64,000 nt of DNA from Paraglaciecola arctica. Its GTDB lineage: Bacteria; Pseudomonadota; Gammaproteobacteria; Enterobacterales; Alteromonadaceae. The notes under the pieces are model-generated. The model was not told where the DNA came from. It did no database searches and saw only the letters and a program-made list of their open reading frames with translations. Location of the stretch: the NCBI RefSeq assembly GCF_018861065.1, contig NZ_JAHKQO010000039.1, forward strand, positions 174,803 to 238,802. Direction: 5' to 3'. Both the position numbers and the translations under genes were made by a program. Shown one piece after another: positions 44,652-53,852 of this stretch (its first letter is position 1; the number at the start of each line of letters is the position of its first letter).

Positions 44652-46505
44652 TCATTGCTTGACGATGTCGACAGCCTTAATATAAATACTCTCTTCACCA
44701 CCCACTTTATCAATCCTTATGGTTAGTTCTCCAACATCTTCGGGTATTAAAAAATGGCCTATCTCATAAGACTGCCAAGTAAGTTCAGGTGATTCACCGG
44801 CGGAATATCGAGATTGGCCATGATTGACGGTCGGCGTATATTTAGGAAGACTAAGATCCAGTGAATACGTTGAACCCATGATATCTAAACTACCTTGAAG
44901 ATGACTTCGTTTATTTTGACTAGCGTATTTTACTATCAATTGGTATTGCCCTTTTTCAATTATATTGACGGGCCAATTAATAATAGCTTGCGTTGTTTCA
45001 GAGGTTAAATTTATCCAATCATGAGCCCATCCCCAATCATTTCCATATTCAATACCTCGACCATGAATCAAAGCTTCATGCGCCGGTAAAATAACCAAAG
45101 GGAACTGACTATAACCAATTTCAATGGGCAGTCTTTCAACAGGCTTTGCAGTGACATCATGATAAAAATCCATGTATTGTTTTGTAAGACCTGACAAAAC
45201 AATAGGAAATTTAGAACTCAAATCATTGTTTTGAAAGGGATCTGTGCGCATATCATATAATTGCCACTGACCACTTTTTTGGAATGTAGCCAACCACTTT
45301 TGCGTCCTGACTGCGCCGGGGTTTGGCTGTACAGCTTGATCGATTCCACGACGAACATTATGAAAATGATGAAGAAACAAACTGCGTTCAGGCCATTCTC
45401 CATCAACAACGTCTGAGAATAGTAACGACGATAAATCCATCCCGTCAATTTTCTTATCATTGGGCAATTCTGCACCCACAATAGACATGATTGTTGGCAC
45501 AATATCTAAATGTTGTGCAATCTCTTTGATTTTCTTGCCTCCTTCAATTTTATTTGGCCAGTAAACCAACAAGGGTGAACGTACTCCACCTTCGTCTATC
45601 TGACCTTTCCTCCCTTTCAGTCCTGCATTATAACGAGTGTTGCCATCAGGAAATTGAGGGCCATTGTCGGACATGAAAAGTACAATTGTATTTTTATCAA
45701 TCCCTTTGTCCTTAACAGCTTGTAATACTCGCAAAACGTTGTCGTCAATATTTTCCATCATGCCATAGATGGTTGCATCAAGGTCCGATATACCTTTTTT
45801 CTTAAGTTTATTAAAATATTTATCAGGAACAGCAAAAGGACTATGGGGTGTATTAAAAGGAATATAAGCGAAGAAAGGTTCTGCACGTTTACGCCCTATA
45901 AAGTCAATTGCAGCGTCAGTAATAACGTCCGTAATGTAACCTTTTGTCTTTACTGGTTTGCCATCCGCGACTAATACAGGATCGAAATACAGTGTTTGGT
46001 GCCCATCAACAATACCGAAAGATTCATCGAAACCTTGACCTAAAGGATCATATGGATATTGAGCACCATTATGCCACTTACCAAACAACCCCGTTTGGTA
46101 CCCTTGTCCCTTTAACATTTCGGCTATAGTGACTTCCTCCTTTCGCATCTTTTCACCACCACGGGTCACACTAAAGACACCAGTCCGTAGATAATGTCTT
46201 CCCGTTAACAAACCCGCTCGTGTTGACGAGCATACTGGGTTAACGTAAAAGCGATCAAAGCTAACACCTCGTTTACCGATACTATCTATATTCGGAGTCT
46301 GCACAACTGGATTGCCATTGAAGCTCAAGTCTCCCCAACCTTGGTCATCGGTGACAAATAGTATGATATTTGGCGGGGTTGAGTCTTGCTCAGCTCGAAC
46401 CTTAGTGGTAACGAACATTGCGATTAGAAAAATATAAAATAGAACAAAATGACAAAATAATGTTCGTGTGGCTATTTGTTTAATTGATAACCTAAAAAAT
46501 TGCAT
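44652..46505 (-). CDS. S1-family sulfatase with C-terminal beta domain and CSSTR motif
   Basis: A 617-residue sulfatase. The leader is hydrophobic (LFCHFVLFYIFLIAMFV). The maturation motif is VCSSTRAGLLTGR with Cys92; it has Ser where the usual Pro/Ala is. The rest of the site is intact: LFVTDDQGWGDL, GKWHNG, FNTPHSPF, FMSDNGPQF. The last 140 residues (after about 475) form a beta-sandwich-like extension that could bind carbohydrate. It starts 72 bp after the receptor gene's stop on the same strand, with AAGGTG before its ATG, so receptor and sulfatase are probably cotranscribed. Confidence 0.88.
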   Translation of the reverse strand: MQFFRLSIKQIATRTLFCHFVLFYIFLIAMFVTTKVRAEQDSTPPNIILFVTDDQGWGDLSFNGNPVVQTPNIDSIGKRGVSFDRFYVNPVCSSTRAGLLTGRHYLRTGVFSVTRGGEKMRKEEVTIAEMLKGQGYQTGLFGKWHNGAQYPYDPLGQGFDESFGIVDGHQTLYFDPVLVADGKPVKTKGYITDVITDAAIDFIGRKRAEPFFAYIPFNTPHSPFAVPDKYFNKLKKKGISDLDATIYGMMENIDDNVLRVLQAVKDKGIDKNTIVLFMSDNGPQFPDGNTRYNAGLKGRKGQIDEGGVRSPLLVYWPNKIEGGKKIKEIAQHLDIVPTIMSIVGAELPNDKKIDGMDLSSLLFSDVVDGEWPERSLFLHHFHNVRRGIDQAVQPNPGAVRTQKWLATFQKSGQWQLYDMRTDPFQNNDLSSKFPIVLSGLTKQYMDFYHDVTAKPVERLPIEIGYSQFPLVILPAHEALIHGRGIEYGNDWGWAHDWINLTSETTQAIINWPVNIIEKGQYQLIVKYASQNKRSHLQGSLDIMGSTYSLDLSLPKYTPTVNHGQSRYSAGESPELTWQSYEIGHFLIPEDVGELTIRIDKVGGEESIYIKAVDIVKQ

Positions 46506-46576
46506 ATTACACCTTATAAATACCAGCGGATTGCCCGCTGATATTTTCGATTAATAAAAATAAAAAATGAGTACTC

Positions 46577-49417
46577 TTACATTCTTCCTCTTATTGTCAA
46601 AGCGTAGCGAGTGTCATTTACACGATAAGATAAAAACCGCTCTGTTATTTCCTGATATTTTTGCTCTGGTTCATTTTGTACATTAGTAACGGATAACCCA
46701 ACCGTTACATGTTGACTGATTTCGTAATTAATAGACGCATCCAATTGACCATATGGCCTAGCAAATTCTGCGGAGTTGGATTGAGTCAAAGTATCATAAT
46801 AATCATCGCGCCAGTTATATGCCAAACGCCCAGTAAAACCGTATTTTTCATAAAACAACACTGCGTTGTAACTATTTTCAGAAAAATCCTGCAAAGGTGC
46901 TGCAAATCCGGTCGTTAAAATTTGAAGAACATCGCTATCAGTGTAGCTATAGTTGGCTTGAACGCCTAAACCATCCCAAGGTTCTGGCAATTCAGTAAAG
47001 CTTTGTTGATAATTAACTTCAATTCCTTTTAGCACTGCATTTCCAGCATTAAGCTTGGTTGCCAAGCCAATAAAAGCTTCAGTGCCATCGGCCGCACAGT
47101 TAACCGAGTCAAATGTCGCTTCGCTTTCAAATCCATTAGGAACGGTAAAGCAGCGATTTAAAAAGCCATCTTCGATAGCATCGCTAAAGTCTTTTTTGTA
47201 TATCGCTGCCGATAAAATTGCTCCTTCAGTAAAGTACCATTCAATTGATGCATCCAACTGAATGACCGTTTCAGGTATCAAGTCGGTATTACCTGTAGTC
47301 CCCGCATTCGACCAGAAAAAGACATTGGTAATAGGCGCAATATCCGCCACGTCAGGTCGAGCCATTGTTTTAGCCGCAGCTAATCGTAAAAACAAATCGT
47401 CCTGTAATTCAAAGTTAATATTAAAGCTAGGTAATGTGTTGCTATAAGTATTATTTTGTGAATAAGGTGTGTAAGAACCATCACCGTTACTTAGTGAACC
47501 CGTTGCACTTTGGTCTGTTTCTATATATCGGACGCCAAAATTGCCGTTGTAGAAAAGCCCCGTATCCGCCAATTCGCCATCAAAATTAGCCTTAAAGTAA
47601 ATTGCCTGTGTTTGCTCTTCTACGTCAAACCCCCATCCCACGTCAGGGCCAATATCAACGCCGACTATTGATTTAAATTCGTCAGAATAATTAAGGATAT
47701 ATTCGGAATTAATCGTTATCCAAGAACGAGGGAAATCGCCGCTGGCACCGTCTAGCAGGTCGCTGAACGGCATTTCTAAGGTACTGCCAGGGACCAACTC
47801 TTCAATTTGCTCATAAGTCATGCCGGTTAATATACCATCCTCTGGACCATCAGCATCCCTTCCAACATTACGCCAACGCTTAGCAGAGCGCTTTGCAAAA
47901 CGTACACCAAACTCAAGTTTTTGAATTCCGCCAAACTCAACATGATAATCAAAGTCTAATTTAAACGCGGTATCATCATTTTCTTCCCATTGCTCTTGAA
48001 AAGTCAGACTTTTTACTTGATACCCTAAGGGGTCGCTCAGGTCTAGGCGTGCATCATCAGTGAGTTCAACTGTACCTTGTTCATATGGTACCAAACTTGG
48101 TATATCAGTATCCACGCCAAAATCGTAATAAATATAAGGTAGATTACCCCACGCAACACCACTAGAGCCGTATAGTTGGTCATTAAATTGTTCACCGTGT
48201 CCCCTTGAAAATTCACTAAACATTTCAACGTCATCGTTGATAGACCATTTGTTACTCAAGGCCAACGTATAAATTTCTCTTTCGTTAGGGTTTTTATTAC
48301 TAGAGATATTTAGATTGACGCCTCTGTCTGCATCACCGTCACTTTTGATATTTCCCACTAATCCAGCCAAAGCCGTATTCATATCGGTGAAATGTGTATA
48401 ACCTTCACGATAATCTCGGCTTGCATTCCGACCGTTAATCGCTGCTGTCAGTTGATACTGTTGATCCGTTGCTTCCGAAGATGAAAAGCTGGCATCAAGA
48501 TACCACTCGTTTTTTTTATTTGGGCGATATTGGAAACCCGCACGATAGGCGGTACGTTGTCTATCTTGAAGTGTCACTTTTAGTTGACTTTGTTCGGGTT
48601 TAAAAGCGGCATCGTTCAAATTGGTGATGATACCGTTTTCATCCTGAATCATTCCTTCTCCAATGACCCCATTTCCGTCAAGATCTTCATTCCAACCATC
48701 TTGCGCACGCCAAGCTCTAACGTTGAAAAAATCTTGCCGTAATTGGCGTTCACTATGAGTAACATTAAATAGAGCCCCTACTTCTGCACCATCATTTAGC
48801 GTCCAGCGATTGCTAACAAATGCTGAACCATTCGGCGTAACTTCACCGGCACGGTCGTAATAACTAGCTTCAAGGTTTCCAGATAGAACAAATCCTTTTT
48901 GAGAAAGTGGCTTACGAGTATTTAACCGAACAATAGCTCCTAATCCCCCTTCAATTTCATCAGCTGTAGGTGATTTAATAATTTCCAGCGACTCGAACAT
49001 TTCAGCCGGTAATTCTTCAAATGTCACTCCTCTTCCCGAACCAGCTCCTGGCTGCGTCTGTCCGTTAACCTCAACTCGGTTTTTGGAAATACCTCTAACA
49101 GCAATTTCTGAACCTTCACCAAAAGAACGACCTATTTGCACTCCTGTAATTCGCTGTAATGCTTCGGCAATATTTTTGTCAGGTAATTTACCTATATCTT
49201 CAGCATTAATAACATCTCGAATATTATCTGCCGCTCTCTTTTGATCTAGAGCTTTGGCCAAACTCCCTCTCAGCCCTTTAACTTCAATAACTTCGGTATC
49301 GTCCGAAATTTGGTTCGAATCTTGTGCAATAGCCGTGTTTTGCACTGAGGATAATATTGCTGCACTGATAAGAATGTGACCGAGTTTAAGTTGAAATTTT
49401 TGATGTGTGTTATGCAA
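46577..49417 (-). CDS. TonB-dependent receptor, glycan uptake (TIGR01782-like)
   Basis: A 946-residue outer-membrane receptor with a signal peptide ending near NTAIAQD. The plug domain begins VIEVKGLRGSLAKALDQKRAADNIRDVI and continues with EDIGKLPDKNIAEALQRITGVQI, followed by a 22-strand-type barrel and a C-terminal aromatic-poor YALTIRGRM. It is of the kind used by alteromonads for oligosaccharides without SusD. Translation starts at a TTG codon supported by GGAG 7 bp upstream; no ATG fits. A regulatory motif copy lies 150 bp upstream. A small CAGCGG/CCGCTG hairpin (46524-46540) separates it from the sulfatase. Confidence 0.92.
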   Translation of the reverse strand: MHNTHQKFQLKLGHILISAAILSSVQNTAIAQDSNQISDDTEVIEVKGLRGSLAKALDQKRAADNIRDVINAEDIGKLPDKNIAEALQRITGVQIGRSFGEGSEIAVRGISKNRVEVNGQTQPGAGSGRGVTFEELPAEMFESLEIIKSPTADEIEGGLGAIVRLNTRKPLSQKGFVLSGNLEASYYDRAGEVTPNGSAFVSNRWTLNDGAEVGALFNVTHSERQLRQDFFNVRAWRAQDGWNEDLDGNGVIGEGMIQDENGIITNLNDAAFKPEQSQLKVTLQDRQRTAYRAGFQYRPNKKNEWYLDASFSSSEATDQQYQLTAAINGRNASRDYREGYTHFTDMNTALAGLVGNIKSDGDADRGVNLNISSNKNPNEREIYTLALSNKWSINDDVEMFSEFSRGHGEQFNDQLYGSSGVAWGNLPYIYYDFGVDTDIPSLVPYEQGTVELTDDARLDLSDPLGYQVKSLTFQEQWEENDDTAFKLDFDYHVEFGGIQKLEFGVRFAKRSAKRWRNVGRDADGPEDGILTGMTYEQIEELVPGSTLEMPFSDLLDGASGDFPRSWITINSEYILNYSDEFKSIVGVDIGPDVGWGFDVEEQTQAIYFKANFDGELADTGLFYNGNFGVRYIETDQSATGSLSNGDGSYTPYSQNNTYSNTLPSFNINFELQDDLFLRLAAAKTMARPDVADIAPITNVFFWSNAGTTGNTDLIPETVIQLDASIEWYFTEGAILSAAIYKKDFSDAIEDGFLNRCFTVPNGFESEATFDSVNCAADGTEAFIGLATKLNAGNAVLKGIEVNYQQSFTELPEPWDGLGVQANYSYTDSDVLQILTTGFAAPLQDFSENSYNAVLFYEKYGFTGRLAYNWRDDYYDTLTQSNSAEFARPYGQLDASINYEISQHVTVGLSVTNVQNEPEQKYQEITERFLSYRVNDTRYALTIRGRM

Positions 49418-49566
49418 TGTAGTGCTCCTTTTAACGCTTTATCGACAATCAATATCGTTATTGAATTGTTATTGGTTTGTTAAAGTAACAACGTACAGCA
49501 GGAGCTTAAATATATGTTGTCACTGTGTAGTAATTGCTTCTCAATCTGTCTCACAACTCTTTTTTG

Positions 49567-49583
49567 CTACAAACTGATACAAG
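49567..49583 (-). promoter_or_regulatory. 17-bp regulon motif, copy 3 (TGTATCAGTTTGTAGCA)
   Basis: Two mismatches to the consensus. It lies between the histidine kinase stop and the receptor start, on the receptor's strand, 150 bp upstream of its start codon. Confidence 0.55.
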
Positions 49584-49590
49584 ATACACA

Positions 49591-50970
49591 TTAAATCGGC
49601 AGAATAACTACAACGTCTAAGCCTCCCTTATTTATATTATTCAATTCAATTTCACCGCCGTGTGAACGAACTACAGACCTAGCGATTGCCATCCCTAACC
49701 CTAATCCACCTGAATCACGGCTTCTAGATTGTTCTGAGCGCTCAAATGGTTCAAACATTCGCTCCTTATCAGCATCACATATTCCTTTACCTTCATCTTC
49801 AATATGTATCTCAACGATCCCCTGTAAAAGTACAATATGTACTTCAACATGTTTACCGTATTGCACGCCATTTTTGATTAGATTACTAAAGGCTCTTTTC
49901 AGCGCGATAGGTCTGCCTTGAAAGGACAGTTTTTGCGCAGCGATGAAGTTCACGTCCAATCCTTGCTCCTGAAAATCACAACATATAGATTCAATCAACG
50001 AGGTTAAATCAAAGTGTTTGTTTTTTTCTGACCATGAATCTTTTAGAGCAAACGTTACAGTGGCTTCGCAAATTTGTTGCATTTCCTCAATTTTCTGCAA
50101 TACGTTTTGCTTTACATCTTTCTCACTAATGTATTCCGCATTCAACCGCATCGATGTTAAAGGAGTTCGTATGTCATGAGAAATTGCAGCCAACGCTCTT
50201 GCTCGGTGATCATGCACATTTGATAGGCGCTTATGCATTGTGTTGAATGCTATGATCGCATTTTGTATATCTTCTGGGCCTCGAGGAGGAATTTCTTGTA
50301 TTGTTTGGCCTTTTCCAAATTTATTCGCTTTTTCAGCTAATTCTGCGAGTGGGCTTGTAATGCGTTTAACCACAAATACCGCGAATATACTGAAAATAAT
50401 CGAAAATAAAATGGATGGAATAACGGTTGAGCTGATCCATACAGGAAAAACATGTAAGTCATATACAGACATAATTAACCATTTGTCGTTATTCAATTTA
50501 ACTTGCGATTGAAGAATGATGGCTCTTTGATTATTGCTAGAGTTTACGTGACTATTTCCTGTCAGTTCATTTTTAAGGTACTTAAGTGCAGCCCAAAAAC
50601 GTTGCTCTATTGGTTTGAATTGACGTATTGCCCCCTCGAACCGAATGTCGGGTAAATAATGGTTAAGTTCTTTGCTTCTAGCTATATCAAACTTGCTCAT
50701 TTCCGAAGGATAGAAAACTCTCTGTTCTTTTAATGAAAAACGAACCCTATAGGTATTAAGTGCAAACAAGTTTTCTAAGCTTCCTTCATTTTCCATCAGT
50801 TTTACAGCTGACGCAGTTCGAATAAAATAGTGGTTGCCATAAATTTTTTCGGTAACAATGTTATTTTGATCCGTTTCCAAGACGAAAATGATAAAAATAA
50901 TAAATTGACTACAAAACATTGTAAAAAGCATTAGCAAAATCATTTGACTGGCTAGCTTTTTAGGAAGCAT
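49591..50970 (-). CDS. Sensor histidine kinase (EnvZ type)
   Basis: A 459-residue membrane kinase. It has a first transmembrane helix (about 8-31), a periplasmic sensor of about 145 residues, a second helix (about 178-202), a HAMP linker, then the phosphoacceptor region AAISHDIRTPLTSMRL (His265). The ATP-binding domain contains NLIKNGVQYG, EDEGKGICD and GGLGLGMAIARSVVRSHGG. Its start overlaps the regulator's stop (TAATG), so both are made together. The signal may be a galactan oligosaccharide or another envelope cue; the sensor domain was not recognised. Confidence 0.92.
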   Translation of the reverse strand: MLPKKLASQMILLMLFTMFCSQFIIFIIFVLETDQNNIVTEKIYGNHYFIRTASAVKLMENEGSLENLFALNTYRVRFSLKEQRVFYPSEMSKFDIARSKELNHYLPDIRFEGAIRQFKPIEQRFWAALKYLKNELTGNSHVNSSNNQRAIILQSQVKLNNDKWLIMSVYDLHVFPVWISSTVIPSILFSIIFSIFAVFVVKRITSPLAELAEKANKFGKGQTIQEIPPRGPEDIQNAIIAFNTMHKRLSNVHDHRARALAAISHDIRTPLTSMRLNAEYISEKDVKQNVLQKIEEMQQICEATVTFALKDSWSEKNKHFDLTSLIESICCDFQEQGLDVNFIAAQKLSFQGRPIALKRAFSNLIKNGVQYGKHVEVHIVLLQGIVEIHIEDEGKGICDADKERMFEPFERSEQSRSRDSGGLGLGMAIARSVVRSHGGEIELNNINKGGLDVVVILPI

Positions 50971-51686
50971 TAACTAAACTCCACTTTTGAAGTGAGTACA
51001 TAACCACCGCCCCAAACTGTTTTAATGATTTTAGGCTCTGCTGGGTTTTGTTCGATTTTACGTCTGAGTCGACTGATTAAATTATCTATACTTCTGTCAA
51101 ACGCTTTTGCCTCACGACCATGTGTCAGGTCAAGCAACTGATCTCTCGATAAAACAATTTGTGAACGTTGTAAAAAAGCTTGGATTAGTCGGTATTCTGC
51201 GGCGCTGAGTGAAATTGCCATACCATCTTCAGCGACTAATTCCCTTTGGTGAATATCAAGTTTCCAGTAATCAAACTTCGCTATCGATATTTCTTTTTTT
51301 TGTTGAGTAACAACAACAGAATCACTTTGACTTCGTCTTAAAACGGCTTTGACTCTAGCTAATAGTACTCGGGGGTTAAATGGTTTAGTAATATAGTCAT
51401 CAGCGCCCATTTCTAGCCCCACCACCTTATCTGAGTCATCAGCTAAGGCGGTCAGTAGAATCACTGGAATTTTATACTTATCTTGCACGTATCGACATAA
51501 CACTAGGCCATCATCGCCAGGCATCATTATGTCAAGTAAAATTATGTCGATAGAACTTGTTTCCAATACAGCTTTCATACTTTTTCCACCGTTAGCGGTA
51601 CTTACGCGCAAACTGTGGTCGGTTAAATACCGTTTCAAGGGATTAATAATATCTGGGTTATCATCAACGATAAGAATATGAGTCAT
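50970..51686 (-). CDS. OmpR-family response regulator
   Basis: A 238-residue regulator with an intact receiver: acidic pocket VDDN (8-10), phosphoacceptor Asp52 in LLDIMMPGDDG, LLTAL and the lysine in YITKPF. A winged-helix domain follows (LSAAEYRLIQAFLQ, RSIDNLISRLRRKIE, TVWGGGYVL). OmpR-type proteins bind direct repeats about 10 bp apart, the geometry of the motif found before several neighbouring genes. It diverges from a sulfatase gene across 283 bp carrying two motif copies. Confidence 0.93.
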   Translation of the reverse strand: MTHILIVDDNPDIINPLKRYLTDHSLRVSTANGGKSMKAVLETSSIDIILLDIMMPGDDGLVLCRYVQDKYKIPVILLTALADDSDKVVGLEMGADDYITKPFNPRVLLARVKAVLRRSQSDSVVVTQQKKEISIAKFDYWKLDIHQRELVAEDGMAISLSAAEYRLIQAFLQRSQIVLSRDQLLDLTHGREAKAFDRSIDNLISRLRRKIEQNPAEPKIIKTVWGGGYVLTSKVEFS

Positions 51687-51773
51687 CTCTTCACCTGTTT
51701 CGTATACTTGCCGTAATATAAATGTATTGCGCTCAAACAGCTAAGCATTTGCCACTCACAAATGAACATACAA

Positions 51774-51790
51774 TGTATCAATTTGTCGCA
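51774..51790 (+). promoter_or_regulatory. 17-bp regulon motif, copy 4 (TGTATCAATTTGTCGCA)
   Basis: The reference copy of the motif, in the divergent region between the response regulator and a sulfatase. Half-sites TGTATC and TGTCGC start 10 bp apart. It reads toward the sulfatase. Confidence 0.6.
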
Positions 51791-51802
51791 TACACTATCC
51801 AC

Positions 51803-51819
51803 AAAGACAATTTGATACA
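51803..51819 (-). promoter_or_regulatory. 17-bp regulon motif, copy 5 (TGTATCAAATTGTCTTT)
   Basis: A weaker copy in opposite orientation, 12 bp from copy 4, reading toward the response-regulator operon. It could serve autoregulation. Together the two form an inverted pair. Confidence 0.45.
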
Positions 51820-51969
51820 CACTCTCCTAAAACTACATTTATCATTTACCGATTATTTGTATCGAGCTGTATTATTCCTAACACCTGATACATTTAAACA
51901 AAATAGTTCACTTCGTTGTTCGGTTTTTTCATGTTTGAATTTCCAAGCTTACGACAGAGAGACTAACCA

Positions 51970-53544
51970 ATGAGATTAACCTACCTTGCAACAACCACCC
52001 TTTTATTATTAGCCGCTTTAATCGGCTGTATGTCATATCAACCATCCATTCATCCGACACCTAAGAAAAATATATTGTTAATTATTACTGACGATCTCAA
52101 TATGAATATACGTGCCTATGGTAACGAACATATCGTCACGACCAATATTGATAAGCTAGCTTCTCAGGGTATTAAATTTAACCGCGCTTACGTACAGCAA
52201 TCTGTCTGCTCTGCTTCTAGAGCCAGTTTTCTCAGTGGGATGCGGCCTGATTCAACCGGTGTAGACTATCCATATAGTCATTATTTTGTAAATAACCTTA
52301 GTAAAAAGGTTCCCTTACTCTCTAGTTATTTTAAACAAAATGGTTACTACACCAGACATTTAGGAAAAATTCATCACGGACCTGATATTGAAAATTTATC
52401 TGCATCACATTTTTCAGCTCCTCAGCCAAATTGGGGACTTGAATCAAATCAGAAACTGTTAGGTAAAAAAGGAGGACACAAGAATTTACCTCCATATGAA
52501 TCGGCACCAGTTGAAGACGATTTTTATGAAGATGGTAAGGTTGCAGAAGCTGCTGTGCGAGAAATAAAGCAGCTAACAGATAATAAAACGCCTTTTTTTC
52601 TGGCTGTCGGATTTAAAAAGCCTCATCTTCCTTTTAGGGCACCAAGCAAATATTGGGATCTTTATGATGCTAATCAGCTAGAATTAGCAAAAAACCGAAC
52701 ATTGCCCGTTGATTCCCCAGACTATGCTACGGCGCATTACGCGTTAAAAAGTTGGAATTATGAATCCAGCACTCCCACTAAAAACATTTCCTTGTCCGCT
52801 GAACGGAAATTACGACATGCCTATTTTGCGGCGATTAGTTATATGGATGCTCAAGTTGGAAAAGTAATGAAAGAATTAAAAATACAAGGCTTAGCAGATA
52901 ATACCATCGTTGTGTTTATTTCGGACCACGGTTACCACTTAGGTGAACAAGGTGCTTGGGGCAAAACAACAAATTTCGAAAATGCCACGCAGGTACCTCT
53001 CATTATTTCAGCACCTGATATGATCAAAGCCAATAGCGAATCTAATGCGTTAATAGAATATGTAGATCTGTACCCAACACTCGTAGATTTGGCTGGATTG
53101 AAATTACCAGAACATTTGGAAGGAACAAGTTTCAAACCGTTACTAGAATCCCCCAAAAGACCATGGAAAACGGCTGCTTTTAGCCAGTTTCCTCGAGGTG
53201 TACTCTCTGATTTAGAAGGTTATACTATACGTACTAACCGATACCGCTATGTCGAATGGTACGACAAAAAACAAAAACAAATAACCGCAAGAGAGCTCTA
53301 TGACCACGATATCGACCCTTCAGAATCTATTAATATCGCACTAAACTCCGAAAATTCGACTCTAATTAATAATTTGTCGAATCAGCTAAAAATGGGATGG
53401 AAAGCAGCATTACCACCTGGCATTAAAAATCATTCCAATAATCCGATTGCTCCCCCAGCTTACGCATGGGGCAAAGAAGGTAAAAAACGCAGAGAAGTAT
53501 ATTTACGTAGATATGGCCAAAAACCAGCTGACGCCAACGAATAA
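51970..53544 (+). CDS. S1-family sulfatase lipoprotein, iduronate-2-sulfatase-like
   Basis: A 524-residue sulfatase with a lipobox (LIGC, Cys20). The maturation motif is VCSASRASFLSGMRPD (Cys80, Ala in the Pro position as in some active enzymes). The family-typical YFKQNGYYTRHLGKIHHG and FKKPHLPFRAPSKYWDLYD place it near iduronate-2-sulfatases, and FISDHGYHLGEQGAWGK carries metal ligands. It diverges from the two-component genes and has two motif copies upstream. Its substrate is probably a sulfated galactan or uronate-containing oligosaccharide. Confidence 0.9.
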   Translation: MRLTYLATTTLLLLAALIGCMSYQPSIHPTPKKNILLIITDDLNMNIRAYGNEHIVTTNIDKLASQGIKFNRAYVQQSVCSASRASFLSGMRPDSTGVDYPYSHYFVNNLSKKVPLLSSYFKQNGYYTRHLGKIHHGPDIENLSASHFSAPQPNWGLESNQKLLGKKGGHKNLPPYESAPVEDDFYEDGKVAEAAVREIKQLTDNKTPFFLAVGFKKPHLPFRAPSKYWDLYDANQLELAKNRTLPVDSPDYATAHYALKSWNYESSTPTKNISLSAERKLRHAYFAAISYMDAQVGKVMKELKIQGLADNTIVVFISDHGYHLGEQGAWGKTTNFENATQVPLIISAPDMIKANSESNALIEYVDLYPTLVDLAGLKLPEHLEGTSFKPLLESPKRPWKTAAFSQFPRGVLSDLEGYTIRTNRYRYVEWYDKKQKQITARELYDHDIDPSESINIALNSENSTLINNLSNQLKMGWKAALPPGIKNHSNNPIAPPAYAWGKEGKKRREVYLRRYGQKPADANE

Positions 53545-53852
53545 ATCACATAGTCCACACGTTAAGACCGCCATTATTAAATTAACGAGCTTTACATGTA
53601 ATTAAATGCAGTATTTAACCGTCATGAGCAAATGTTCATGACGAAAAAAACGTGTACGCTCCAACCAATTATTAACAAGAAAGCGTTTTTATACAGTGAT
53701 TTTCAATCTTGTTGCACATTCAATCATGCTGTAACGATCAAAAATATCACTTCCATTCTGAGTAAATCCCAATGAAATGTATATCAACCAAATATTTTAT
53801 ATGATTAGGGTTCATCGGAACAAATTGCTAGCCACTAACAGATAAACCGGTT
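53545..53852. other. Convergent intergenic region, nothing coding
   Basis: A 308-bp spacer between a sulfatase and the convergent SMP-30 gene. It holds a perfect hairpin (CGTCATGA at 53620 with TCATGACG at 53636) followed by A-rich rather than T-rich DNA. No gene was recognised. Confidence 0.45.

Noticed and set aside
53620..53650. CGTCATGA/TCATGACG hairpin as a terminator for the sulfatase gene
   Set aside because: It is followed by A-rich rather than T-rich DNA on the plus strand and lies about 75 bp from the stop, so it was not called a terminator.
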